Of a stretch of 64,000 bases of DNA, positions 34,700 through 43,156 are shown piece after piece. Location of the stretch: NCBI GenBank assembly GCA_016839875.1, contig JAEOTK010000015.1, forward strand, positions 1 through 64,000, in the 5' to 3' direction. Every line of letters begins with the position of its first letter. The first letter of the stretch is position 1. A program made the position numbers and the translations under genes. The notes under the pieces are model-generated. The model saw only the letters and a list, made by a program, of their open reading frames with translations. It was not told where the DNA came from and did not search any database. This DNA is from Candidatus Heimdallarchaeota archaeon. Lineage in GTDB: Archaea > Asgardarchaeota > Heimdallarchaeia > Heimdallarchaeales > Heimdallarchaeaceae.

Positions 34700-35104
34700 T
34701 TGTCTATTTACAGCTCAAAGTTTGGATTGGAATCAGTGAATGCTGAATTGAAAGATTGTATAAATGAATTAAGATTCAAATCTGTAGGGATTGTTGATGT
34801 TGCTATAGTTTCCTTAGAAGGACTCCCAATAGTTTCACTAGTGCTTGAAAGAGTTGAAGAGACAAGATTTGCTGCCATGACTGCTGCTATGCTTTCACTT
34901 GGAGAGCGAGTTGCAACTGAATTAAACAAAGGTCTTCTAAAGAAGATATTTGTTGAAGGGGATCATGGATATATAATTACAATGCAAGCTGGAGACAGTG
35001 CTGTTCTAACTGTTAGTGCTACAACAGATACCAAACTAGGTTTGTTATTTTTAGATATGGAACGGGCTGCAGGTAAAATAGCAAATATATTGGCTTTTCA
35101 CTGA
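34700..35104 (+). CDS. Roadblock/LC7-domain protein
   Basis: A 134-residue roadblock/LC7 (longin-related) protein. The pattern is typical: an N-terminal helix, strand VDVAIVSLEGLPIVSL, a helix with AAMTAAMLSLGERVATEL, then strands KIFVEGDHGYIITMQAG and AVLTVSATTDTKLGLL and a last helix. These small proteins are dimers that act as GTPase-activating or scaffold modules, and Asgard genomes hold many. No GTPase adjoins it; the small GTPase at 30241 is 4 kb away. A GGTGAT ribosome-binding site five bases before the TTG supports that start. Confidence 0.88.
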   Translation: MSIYSSKFGLESVNAELKDCINELRFKSVGIVDVAIVSLEGLPIVSLVLERVEETRFAAMTAAMLSLGERVATELNKGLLKKIFVEGDHGYIITMQAGDSAVLTVSATTDTKLGLLFLDMERAAGKIANILAFH

Positions 35105-35176
35105 AACATACTCTGATTATCATTTATTCGTAGTTAATATAGATTAAATCTGTTTTATACGAAAAAGAGAAAAAGG

Positions 35177-37528
35177 ATGTATTATAATTCTATCTTGATT
35201 ACTTTGTATGACTCTTTGAAACAACATACCTTAACTGGAATTAAAAGGCAAATGCAAAGTATGGAAAGAAAGCTTTTTTCTTCATTAGAAGGTGTCTTGA
35301 AAAAAAATCAGGGATGCTACTATACGCCAAACTATATTGTTAGATATATGGTGAATTCTGCAATTGAACAATCTCTAATAAAGAAGATAAATAATCAAAT
35401 TGGTTCAAATAAGCATATTTCTTCTTTTGAAGTTTTTCTAAAAAATCAAAATAAAGAGATTGCTTCATTGTTACTTACTACAATCCTACCTAATTTTGCA
35501 GTATGTGACATCACAATGGGTTGGGGTGTATTTCTATTATCTGCATTAGAATTTCTATTTGAGTTATACTCGAAATTATTTAGAATTTTGGGGGTTGATT
35601 TTCAGTCAGTCTTTCCTGGAACTCTCAATGATATAGAAATGAGAAATTCCATTGTGATAAAGATAATATCAAACAACATTTATGGTACAGATCTTTCTGT
35701 CGAATCAATAGAATTAGCGAAGCTCAAGCTTTTTGAGAAGTCCTTCGAACTATTGGAAACAGAAGAAGCTCTCCTGCCTGATCCAAATTTCGCTGTCGGA
35801 AATTCTCTAGTTGGATATTTCTCTAGAAAGAATGTGAAGACATCCAAAAGAGGTCTAGATAGAGAATTTGTGGAAGAGGCTATAGCAAATATTCCTGAAA
35901 AAAGTAAAAAAAATGTGGAAGAGTGGTTGATAAATGAGGATTGTATTCATTGGTCAGCTACTTTTCAGAAGATAATTCAAGAAGGAGGATTTGATGTTAT
36001 TATTGGCAATCCTCCCTACATCAATACTCGCAGATTAAAAATAAACGAAAGAAAATTCTATTCAAATATATATTCAACTTATAACCCGAATGGAGATATC
36101 TCAAATATCTTTTGGGAGCGAAGCATTCAACTTTGCAAGAATAATGGAGTTATTTCCTTAATTGTGCCAAGATATTGGTTGGAAGGATATGATAGTAGAT
36201 CATTAAGGAATTTCTTATTATCAAATGCATCTATAAAGGAAATAATAGATTTCCGAAGTAACCGGTCCTTGTTTGATCAAACAGAAAATAGGTTGGGTGT
36301 AGATACTGCGATTGTATCAGTTACAAAGAAATCCCAGTCTGATAATGATGTTGAAGTGTATCTTCTTTTGGACAACAAACCTGTCAACGAGATTAATAAA
36401 AACAGATTCAAATCTTTGAACATACACCAATCTTCACTTTCTGAAAGAAGTTGGGCATTTGAGAAATCCCCAATTATTTCCTATATTGAAGAGAAATCAG
36501 AATATCGATTAAGTGAAGATAAGAAATATGATGTTTATGAAGGAATATGTAATGTTGGAAAAGGATGTTCAACAGGTAATAATCGAATTTTTCGTTTAAC
36601 GAAACTATCTAAATCTGTGTATGAAGGAGCCGAAAAAAAGAAAGTAGTATTGGAAAATTTTGAGAAGAAAAACCTAAGATTACTGATAAAGAATAGTGAC
36701 ATCAGTAGATATAGTTGGAAAAAAAGAGATCAATACTGGATATTTCTGAAAAACAAGGAATTGGAAGAATTTCCAAACATAAAAACCTACTTAGATCACT
36801 TTAAACCAATTCTAGAGAGAACTCAACAGAAATATAATTTAAATAATTTCTATGATTTTGCTGCTTATAGATCACTTTCTTTGATAAATCATTCTCCGAA
36901 AATTGTATGTCCTTATCAAGCTGCAGATAATAGATTTGCACTTATCGATTCTCCTTCAATTGAAACCATAAATGAAACAGATATTACTACATTGGTAATA
37001 AAGAAGAAATATTCAAATGAAATCGATTGGCATTATCTTCTTACAGTACTTAACTCTGAACTTATACATTATTATAGTAAATTAATGAATAAAAAAATCT
37101 ATAACCTTCTTGATTTTCGATCAAACCAAGTTGCTGGAATTCCCATAACTATAAGTCAACAGAAAGAACCTTTTCAAACTTTAGTCAAATATATTATGTA
37201 CCTCAGATCAATTGAAAACAAAGAAACAATTCCTTCCTTCTCTAGTGTATATAGCATAGTAAATGAGTTTCTAAATCTGCTTGTGTTTGAAAATTATTTT
37301 AGAGAAAAGACATCCTCTGAACTTAATGAGCACATAAGAAACGATCTTGCATCGTTTCCTCTTAACAAGTTGACTTCATCGAATATTACCTCAATTCTTC
37401 AGAATTGGGATGAAATAATCAAGGAAAATCACATGAAGAGAAACCTAAAAGAGATTTATTATCTTTCTGAACTAAATGAAATAAAACAGAATTTGTATGG
37501 AAATTCAGAGAATAATATTCTCATCTAA
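35177..37528 (+). CDS. N6-adenine DNA methyltransferase, Eco57I/type IIG-like
   Basis: A 783-residue adenine methyltransferase. The N-terminus has the target-region motif CYYTPNYIVRYMV (near 47), motif I reads DITMGWGVFLL (111-121) for SAM binding, and catalytic motif IV is NPPY (278-281). The C-terminal half resembles the TaqI-like/Eco57I specificity domain that reads the target site. No PD-(D/E)xK nuclease motif is visible at the N-terminus, so it is not clearly a type IIG restriction enzyme. No restriction or BREX/DISARM gene is nearby: it seems an orphan. The 3' end overlaps the convergent deacetylase gene by 24 bp. GC content is like its surroundings, so recent transfer is not obvious. 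Confidence 0.85.
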   Translation: MYYNSILITLYDSLKQHTLTGIKRQMQSMERKLFSSLEGVLKKNQGCYYTPNYIVRYMVNSAIEQSLIKKINNQIGSNKHISSFEVFLKNQNKEIASLLLTTILPNFAVCDITMGWGVFLLSALEFLFELYSKLFRILGVDFQSVFPGTLNDIEMRNSIVIKIISNNIYGTDLSVESIELAKLKLFEKSFELLETEEALLPDPNFAVGNSLVGYFSRKNVKTSKRGLDREFVEEAIANIPEKSKKNVEEWLINEDCIHWSATFQKIIQEGGFDVIIGNPPYINTRRLKINERKFYSNIYSTYNPNGDISNIFWERSIQLCKNNGVISLIVPRYWLEGYDSRSLRNFLLSNASIKEIIDFRSNRSLFDQTENRLGVDTAIVSVTKKSQSDNDVEVYLLLDNKPVNEINKNRFKSLNIHQSSLSERSWAFEKSPIISYIEEKSEYRLSEDKKYDVYEGICNVGKGCSTGNNRIFRLTKLSKSVYEGAEKKKVVLENFEKKNLRLLIKNSDISRYSWKKRDQYWIFLKNKELEEFPNIKTYLDHFKPILERTQQKYNLNNFYDFAAYRSLSLINHSPKIVCPYQAADNRFALIDSPSIETINETDITTLVIKKKYSNEIDWHYLLTVLNSELIHYYSKLMNKKIYNLLDFRSNQVAGIPITISQQKEPFQTLVKYIMYLRSIENKETIPSFSSVYSIVNEFLNLLVFENYFREKTSSELNEHIRNDLASFPLNKLTSSNITSILQNWDEIIKENHMKRNLKEIYYLSELNEIKQNLYGNSENNILI

Positions 37529-38401
37529 CCATCTTTTAGGTGTTGAAAACATTACTTCTTCCTGTTTTTCAAGAGTTGAAATGAGCGTCTCAAAAGCTCG
37601 AATGTTTTTTGTGATTTCCACTTCGGATAGGAACTGGTTTTTCTCTATATTGTATGCAAAGTGCCAAGAATGTAGGTTAATTGAAATAAATGAGTTATCA
37701 TCTGTTGTATTGTTTACTAGATGTAAATAATTGTCTACAGTATCCTCTAAGCTTCTTTTATTCTCGAACAAAGGCCACAAGTATGTGTACATTCCTCTCA
37801 TTGGGCTTTCTTTTGGAGTTTTTATCACAGGAAATTCCATAATTCCCTCCTTTGTTTTATATGGATTGATTCCACAATCTGATTCCTTGTATATCGAACT
37901 ATCGTGAATAAAACCTAATGTTGATAGAATTTCTAGTGTGTTAGAAGTAAGTTTCATGTAAGGAGCTCTAAACCCACTAATATCTCTAGAGAAGAGTTTT
38001 TCCAATTCATCTTTAGCTTTCTTTATTATAGCTGTCTCATCTTCTCTACTAAACCCAAATTCGGTATCTTCTCCTGTAAGGTCTTCATGATCATAACCAT
38101 GAACACCAAATTCAAAGAATGGCTGATCGAGCATATTGGAACTTTCTGAAATTTCCTGCAAGAAAATATTTGCTGTTCTTGCTTCGAAATAGAATGTTGA
38201 GTGAAGTTTTTTTTCTATAAGATACGTCATAAAAGGATTGAAACCGTTAATTGTTCCTTTCATAGATAGTGATTTTTCTGGATCTATGAGAAGCTCGCTT
38301 GACGATTTTAGTTGAATTGGTTTACTAACAGCGTGCTGTAGGTTTTTTACAGGATATGCATAATCTCTGTCAAAATCAACACAAATGAATACATAAACCA
38401 T
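37505..38401 (-). CDS. Polysaccharide deacetylase (NodB-homology) family protein
   Basis: A 298-residue CE4-family deacetylase-like protein. It has the metal and base residues Asp9 and Asp11 in CVDFDRD, His101 and His105 in HGYDHEDL, and an FRAPYMK motif (144-150), with a late His in INLHSW. CE4 enzymes remove N-acetyl or O-acetyl groups from glycans such as chitin, peptidoglycan or surface polysaccharides. The lack of a signal peptide points to a cytosolic sugar or lipid-linked substrate, or to the polysaccharide-deacetylase-like group with unknown substrates. The 3' end overlaps the methyltransferase gene by 24 bp (convergent). Confidence 0.85.
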   Translation of the reverse strand: MVYVFICVDFDRDYAYPVKNLQHAVSKPIQLKSSSELLIDPEKSLSMKGTINGFNPFMTYLIEKKLHSTFYFEARTANIFLQEISESSNMLDQPFFEFGVHGYDHEDLTGEDTEFGFSREDETAIIKKAKDELEKLFSRDISGFRAPYMKLTSNTLEILSTLGFIHDSSIYKESDCGINPYKTKEGIMEFPVIKTPKESPMRGMYTYLWPLFENKRSLEDTVDNYLHLVNNTTDDNSFISINLHSWHFAYNIEKNQFLSEVEITKNIRAFETLISTLEKQEEVMFSTPKRWLDENIIL

Positions 38402-38435
38402 TTTTTCACTTTCCAGAACTCTTTTCCATTTAACA

Positions 38436-38678
38436 TTATTTTTCTAGAATGAAAGTCTTACCTCTTATCTCTAGTATTTTACAACCAGTTATATTAGCAA
38501 TGTTCTGAGCTATTGCTTTAGTTGATTCGGTGGGAACAACTTTCAAGCATTTGATTTTGATAATTTGTTCCCGTTTTAATAGAACCTCAACTTCTTGAAG
38601 AATTCCTTCTGTAATCCCCTTTTTCCCTATTCTAATCTTCGCAGGTTCTTGCCGAATTTTATTGATTCTTTCTTTCAT
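38436..38678 (-). CDS. YhbY/CRM-domain RNA-binding protein
   Basis: An ~80-residue CRM-domain protein. It contains KIRIGKKGITEGILQEV and later IKIKCLKVV, the helix TKAIAQNIANITGCKILE, and ends RGKTFILEK. CRM proteins (YhbY) bind pre-50S ribosomes and are fused into plant intron-splicing factors. Archaeal members usually follow the Rpp21 gene as here. The gene overlaps the end of rnp4 by 20 bp when read from ATG 38678; an upstream ATG at 38726 would extend it by 16 residues. Confidence 0.85.
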   Translation of the reverse strand: MKERINKIRQEPAKIRIGKKGITEGILQEVEVLLKREQIIKIKCLKVVPTESTKAIAQNIANITGCKILEIRGKTFILEK

Positions 38679-39051
38679 TCTTTTCCTCCATTCTTCGATA
38701 ATATGGAATTCTTGTATATTTATCACATTGAAAGCATTTTATGGCAATTACCTTGTTTGTAGATGATAATCTAACACGGCAATTTATACCTGGAGAAAGA
38801 AATGACTTGCAGTGTTTGCAGAAGCGTTTCTTCCATTGAGGGGGAAACTTTATCCTTGTCCTCATTTGTATCTTTTTGGCTCGTAACGCATATTTTTGAG
38901 CCATATCCATATCATTTCTGATTGCTTCATCTGCTTTTACCAATAAATCTACAACCTGTTTTTCAATATCTTTCTGTGAAAGAATTGATGATCGTGATTT
39001 ACGCGTTCTTCTCCGTTTCTTAGAAGATGAAGATGACTCTTTGTTTTGCAT
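38659..39051 (-). CDS. rnp4: RNase P protein component 4 (Rpp21/Rpr2)
   Basis: A 130-residue RNase P protein that processes pre-tRNA 5' ends. The zinc ribbon is complete: CKHCKSF and, 25 residues on, CFQCDKYTR. The preceding helical part QKYALRAKKIQMRTRIKFPPQWK is typical of archaeal Rpp21. A basic Ser-rich N-terminus (SSSSKKRRRTRKSRSS) is extra. It is cotranscribed with the YhbY-like gene that overlaps its end. Confidence 0.93.
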   Translation of the reverse strand: MQNKESSSSSKKRRRTRKSRSSILSQKDIEKQVVDLLVKADEAIRNDMDMAQKYALRAKKIQMRTRIKFPPQWKKRFCKHCKSFLSPGINCRVRLSSTNKVIAIKCFQCDKYTRIPYYRRMEEKNERKNQ

Positions 39052-39171
39052 TCAAACCGACCTAATAGCTGGTGATTATACTAAACTTATCAACATTTCT
39101 TTTCGTTTTAAACAGTTCTATATTTAATAAAATGAGCAAGAAGAGACAACTATGATTAATTTCTGTTGAAA

Positions 39172-40167
39172 TTAAGACTTTGGTGCAGGTATATTTTTCA
39201 CTAATTTATCAATATCTGATTTTGAAACTTCTTTGCCATAAGGAAAGACGGGATCTTTTGGTAGATGTACAGATTCCTTTTGAATCTTTTTCTTGATAGG
39301 TAGGTTCTCTTTTTCTACAGTAAGTACTTCTTCAGTTGCTTCTACTTTAACTTCTTGAACAGTTGTGTCGCTAAACACTTCTAGATAAGGAATTAGCTTG
39401 TCAATCCTCATGATATCATTCCAAAGAAAAGAATCTTGATTTTCGTTTGACAAACCAAAGAAGAAGAGGAATCCCCTACGTTTTATTTCCCTACGTGTAT
39501 GGAAATTTAGAGAAAATGATAATTTCTGCTTATACTGAAGAGATATTCTTTTCAAATGTTTTATATATTCTTCACACTCGACAAAAGAAGAGAAATTATT
39601 GTAGAATACAATGGCTCTCATTCGTTTTAGTTTTCCACCTCGCTTTACTATTTGGGTACTTAAATTTAGAACACTTGCTTTATGAGATAAAAGATTTTTA
39701 GCATATTTAGTAAAGTACCTAGAATTGTTTTGTGAAAAAACCATTGATGAGAAAATCCAAAATCTGTCATCTATCTGGCATATCCTAGGATTAGATGTTT
39801 TCTTGGTGGTTGAATATTCTAATGTTTGCAGATATTTGACGATATTATTGTGATTAAGGGGAGAAAATACCAAATGAGAGTCTATTGGGCCAATACGATC
39901 AATCTTATCTAAAAGAATTGAAACTTTGTTTATAACCTCTCCAGCATCTTGTGCAGAGACAAAGATGAAGAATCTAACATATGCTTTTGTTACTTGGACA
40001 CTATATGAATGGTTGAGTGATTCAAGAAAATTAAAAACTCTCTGTGATATACGAACTTGAGAGGTGTTTTTTGTTTTTGAAATTGAATACCCAATAACTG
40101 CAATTGCTTGTCTCTTAGACTCTATAGTTATAAGATCTTCAGTATTATATATCTGAAATTTTGACAT
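39172..40167 (-). CDS. Protein of unknown function downstream of FtsZ
   Basis: A 331-residue soluble protein that I do not recognise. Residues ~10-110 look like an alpha/beta fold (IAVIGYSISKT, AYVRFFIFVSAQDAGEVINKVSILLDKI). A second similar half begins near 170 (RMRAIVFYNNFSSFVECEEYIKHL, then RRGFLFFFGL). The last 70 residues are a charged linker, VEATEEVLTVEKENLPIKKKIQKE, ending in a short Pro-rich tail. It starts 64 bp after the ftsZ stop on the same strand, so it may be in the ftsZ transcript and have a role in division; this is only context. Confidence 0.7.
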   Translation of the reverse strand: MSKFQIYNTEDLITIESKRQAIAVIGYSISKTKNTSQVRISQRVFNFLESLNHSYSVQVTKAYVRFFIFVSAQDAGEVINKVSILLDKIDRIGPIDSHLVFSPLNHNNIVKYLQTLEYSTTKKTSNPRICQIDDRFWIFSSMVFSQNNSRYFTKYAKNLLSHKASVLNLSTQIVKRGGKLKRMRAIVFYNNFSSFVECEEYIKHLKRISLQYKQKLSFSLNFHTRREIKRRGFLFFFGLSNENQDSFLWNDIMRIDKLIPYLEVFSDTTVQEVKVEATEEVLTVEKENLPIKKKIQKESVHLPKDPVFPYGKEVSKSDIDKLVKNIPAPKS

Positions 40168-40231
40168 TTTAACTACTATTAATTAAGTACCATTAAATAA
40201 AAACCCAAAAATAATGAAAAAGAAAGATGTT

Positions 40232-41395
40232 TTAATCTCTCCATAGTGCTTCTATTGAAATATCATCTGGTTTGCAAAGATAAGGTGATTGAACTTCAGC
40301 AATAACAACAGTAACTGCTATTTCGTCGTCTGGCATATTTTCTTCAATGTTACAACCCCAAACAAATTCAGCTTTAGGGTGAATTTGATCTGTAATCATA
40401 GTAGTTATTGTATCAACTTCAGTCATTGAGATATTCTTGTTAGCTTTTATGTTAACTAGAGCACCTGTAGATGAGTTAATGTCAACATCCAGTAATGGAT
40501 TTGAAAGTGCATTTGTAATTGCTTGAATAGCTCTGTTTTCTCCTTTACCTCTTCCTACTCCAATGACAGCTGGTCCACTACGACGAAGAATTTTCTTGGT
40601 GTCTGCAAAATCTACATTAACCCTTGCGGGAAGAACAATCAGCTCTGTGAGACCTACTACTGCATTGATTAAGACGTCATCTGCTAGTTTGAAAGCGTCC
40701 CATAAAGTGAAGTCTGGTGCATACATCAGTAGTTTTTCATTTGGAACAACAATAATTGTGTTAGAATATTCATTTAGTTCATTTAAACCTTCTAATGCTG
40801 TTTCCATCTTAGGTTGTCCTTCAGAAGCAAAAGGTAAAGTACAGACACTAACAACAAGGCATCCTTCTTCTTGTGCAATTCTAGCAACATATGGTGCAGC
40901 TCCTGTTCCTGTTCCTTTTCCTAAACCGCAAGCAACAAACACTAAATCATGACCTCTGACAAGTTCTCTAATATCTTCTTCGTTTTCTTCTGAAGCAGCA
41001 CGACCTATGTTTGGATCGTTACCTGCACCTGTTCCATTGGTCAGTTCACGACCAATCAGAAGTTTTTGTTCAGCTTGGGTACTTAAAAGGTGTCTTGCAT
41101 CTGTATTAACAGCAACAGTAGTGGCCCCAACGATACCCCCACGTCCCATAATGTTGTTAATGGCATTTGATCCAGCGCCCCCCACACCAATGCCTAAAAT
41201 ACGATTTGCACGAAGAACTTGTTGAATGAAAGAATCTACAGAATGGCTAGAAAAGCGATTATCAGGATCTTCTTGATTGCTTAATAAATCTTCTAATTCC
41301 TTATCAGTTTCCGAGCTACCAAATGGATTAGATTTATCTTCGGGAGAAGGTTCTTTTCCTTCATCATTAAAATTAAACAGAAAATGTTCATCCAT
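40232..41395 (-). CDS. ftsZ: Cell-division GTPase FtsZ
   Basis: A 387-residue tubulin-like GTPase that polymerises at the division site. It has GVGGAGSNAINN (70-81), NTDARHL (97-103), the nucleotide-binding signature near 157-165 as GLGKGTGTG, and the T7 synergy loop NVDFADTK (260-267) that completes the site of the next subunit. The usual signature is GGGTGTG, so Lys replaces the second Gly (Lys160). An acidic, disordered N-terminal extension of about 60 residues precedes the GTPase domain. There is a short C-terminal tail without an obvious FtsA/SepF-binding peptide. It is the only division gene in the window. Confidence 0.95.
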   Translation of the reverse strand: MDEHFLFNFNDEGKEPSPEDKSNPFGSSETDKELEDLLSNQEDPDNRFSSHSVDSFIQQVLRANRILGIGVGGAGSNAINNIMGRGGIVGATTVAVNTDARHLLSTQAEQKLLIGRELTNGTGAGNDPNIGRAASEENEEDIRELVRGHDLVFVACGLGKGTGTGAAPYVARIAQEEGCLVVSVCTLPFASEGQPKMETALEGLNELNEYSNTIIVVPNEKLLMYAPDFTLWDAFKLADDVLINAVVGLTELIVLPARVNVDFADTKKILRRSGPAVIGVGRGKGENRAIQAITNALSNPLLDVDINSSTGALVNIKANKNISMTEVDTITTMITDQIHPKAEFVWGCNIEENMPDDEIAVTVVIAEVQSPYLCKPDDISIEALWRD

Positions 41396-41500
41396 AATTA
41401 CTCAGAGCTCAATTTGAGTACACAAATAACAAAACAAATATGACCGAGAAGACTCGTCCGTATTACATTTTCGTTTTTTATGAGTCTAAAAAGAAGAAAA

Positions 41501-41575
41501 TGGTGCACGCGCCGGGATTCGAACCCGGGTTCCAGCCGTGGCAGGGCTGAGTCCTACCAACTAGACTACACGAGC
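41501..41575 (-). tRNA. tRNA-Gly (GCC)
   Basis: On the minus strand the acceptor GCTCGTG faces CGCGTGC, pairing in six of seven positions (one G-U) with a T-T mismatch at position 3-70. The anticodon stem CAGCC/GGCTG encloses CTGCCAC with anticodon GCC; the T-arm is CCGGG TTCGAAT CCCGG. The discriminator is A and CCA is encoded at 41501-41503. A second tRNA-Gly lies 9 bp upstream. Confidence 0.9.
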
Positions 41576-41584
41576 TGTAATTAT

Positions 41585-41659
41585 TGGTGCGCCAACCGGG
41601 AATCGAACCCGGGTTTTCAGCTTGGAAGGCTGAAGTCATAGCCACTAGACTATTAGCGC
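41585..41659 (-). tRNA. tRNA-Gly (UCC)
   Basis: Acceptor GCGCTAA pairs with TTGGCGC (one G-U). The anticodon stem TTCAGC/GCTGAA encloses CTTCCAA with anticodon TCC. CCA is encoded at 41585-41587. It is arranged in tandem with tRNA-Gly (GCC) and the two are probably processed from one transcript. A reading frame running across both tRNAs is not a gene. Confidence 0.93.
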
Positions 41660-41779
41660 AGAACCAACTATCTTCTTTGTTATGGCTCATATTTTTAATT
41701 TTTCTGTTAGGCACTTTTATCAAAAACTCGATTATTTAGAAGAAATAGAAGATTTTTAAGTTGTAAATGGGATGAAAGC

Positions 41780-42295
41780 GTGGAGAAAGAAATGATTAAG
41801 AATTTTCTAAAAGAAGCCATTTACAGGCACTTAACCGAAACAAGGGTATATCTTAGTAATCTAGCAGGATCCTTATCTCTGGAAGATTTGATGGAGGAAA
41901 ATGTTATTCATCCCGATCCAATGGTATTCAAGGTTCCTGTCAAAGATGGTCGTCCTTTAGGTGAAATTATACTTCACATGATTAGATCTCTTGAATTTTA
42001 TTCAACTGGAATCGCTATAAATAAGTGGACACCTCTGTCATATAATCTAACAGAGTTCAGTACTTCCCAAGAAATATTGAATTTATATGATCATGTAGTG
42101 GAAAAAACAAAGAGGTATTTAGATAATTTAACAGACGATATACTGAATGATCAAGTAAAGGATTTCAATAGAATTGCTACTAAGAAAGAAATCCTTCTAG
42201 AGATGTTAGAACACAGTCTTCATCACAGAGGTCAATTAAGTGTATATTTCAGATTATTAGGGTTGGATCCACCTGCTATACCATACATTATATGA
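41780..42295 (+). CDS. DinB-like four-helix metal-binding protein
   Basis: A 171-residue protein of the DinB/YfiT four-helix-bundle group. It has helices with IILHMIRSLEFY in the first half and EHSLHHRGQLSVYF in the second; the three histidines (one in LHMI, two in HSLHH) are the usual metal triad. DinB-like proteins include thiol S-transferases that use bacillithiol or mycothiol, but most have unknown roles. The start is a GTG with an upstream GATGAA. It is convergent with the alpha/beta hydrolase, with two bases between stops. Confidence 0.8.
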   Translation: MEKEMIKNFLKEAIYRHLTETRVYLSNLAGSLSLEDLMEENVIHPDPMVFKVPVKDGRPLGEIILHMIRSLEFYSTGIAINKWTPLSYNLTEFSTSQEILNLYDHVVEKTKRYLDNLTDDILNDQVKDFNRIATKKEILLEMLEHSLHHRGQLSVYFRLLGLDPPAIPYII

Positions 42296-42297
42296 TT

Positions 42298-43089
42298 CTA
42301 GTCTTCTTGCATGTGTCTCTTTAGGAATTCCATTACTACCACGTTGAATATCTCCAGTTTTGTTTCATATACATCATGACCAGCTTTTGGAATTATTGCA
42401 AGTTCAGCATTTTGTATCTTCTTGTACATCTTCACACATTCATCTATTGAACTGGCTGCATCACGATCTCCAGCTATAATCAATGTTGGTTCTTCTATCT
42501 TTTCTACTTCTTCACCAGGAAATGCATCAGGATCACACCACATTCTTGATATATCTTGAACAAGTTTTTTCCAATATTCGTCACCATAGACTGATGAATG
42601 AAGCTCTGGTAATTTTTGTGTAAACTGTGGAACTACTTCCATCATTGTTTCAATATCTACTTGTCCTGGTCCTTCGATACCCCAGCCTTTCATTGCATTA
42701 GCATAATAATCTGTGATTTCGCTTAAAACTCCTCCAGCAATAATAGCTTTGGTTAAACTAGGATGACGAATCCCAATCTCAAATGCAATTTGACCACCAT
42801 CACTCCACCCTATGATTAAGGGTTTATCTAAACTTAATTCACGTATCATTGCTGCTACATCATCTGCCATAAGTCTGTAACTAAATTCTCCTGAGGGATT
42901 GTCTGTTTTTCCATGTCCTCTACTATCCAGAGCTAAAACTCTGAAATCCTTTGAGAAGAATTCGATATGATCTTTCCAGTTAAATTCTGCTGTACCTATT
43001 CCACCATGTAGAAAAATTAGGGGCTGTCCTTCTCCCTTATCAAAATAATGCATTTTTATTCCATTAACTTCAACATAGTTGCTTAACAT
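42298..43089 (-). CDS. Alpha/beta-hydrolase fold protein
   Basis: A 263-residue alpha/beta hydrolase. The oxyanion-hole HGG (28-30), the nucleophile elbow GWSDGG with Ser96, the acid Asp in GDRDAA near 208 and the catalytic His in GHDVYE near 238 are all present. The fold covers esterases, lipases, dehalogenases and C-C hydrolases; the cap domain near 120-180 (helices with MKGWGIEG and FTQKLPELHSSVY) determines substrate, which I cannot infer. No signal peptide. It is 67 bp downstream of rbcL on the same strand, so it may be in the RuBisCO operon. Confidence 0.85.
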   Translation of the reverse strand: MLSNYVEVNGIKMHYFDKGEGQPLIFLHGGIGTAEFNWKDHIEFFSKDFRVLALDSRGHGKTDNPSGEFSYRLMADDVAAMIRELSLDKPLIIGWSDGGQIAFEIGIRHPSLTKAIIAGGVLSEITDYYANAMKGWGIEGPGQVDIETMMEVVPQFTQKLPELHSSVYGDEYWKKLVQDISRMWCDPDAFPGEEVEKIEEPTLIIAGDRDAASSIDECVKMYKKIQNAELAIIPKAGHDVYETKLEIFNVVVMEFLKRHMQED

Positions 43090-43156
43090 AAATTCAACTA
43101 TAGTAAAATCATATTATTAAGGATTATTCAAAAAAGAAATGAGAGTTAGAGAAAGT

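Noticed and set aside
35177..37528. Type IIG restriction-modification enzyme or BREX PglX
   Set aside because: No nuclease motif is visible and none of the accessory genes of BREX or other systems lie nearby.
37497..37730. A short frame at the end of the methyltransferase gene
   Set aside because: It is antisense to the deacetylase C-terminus, which has clear family motifs.
41478..41723. A reading frame across the two tRNA-Gly genes
   Set aside because: It covers both tRNAs in full and its translation shows no protein family; the tRNA structures explain the sequence.
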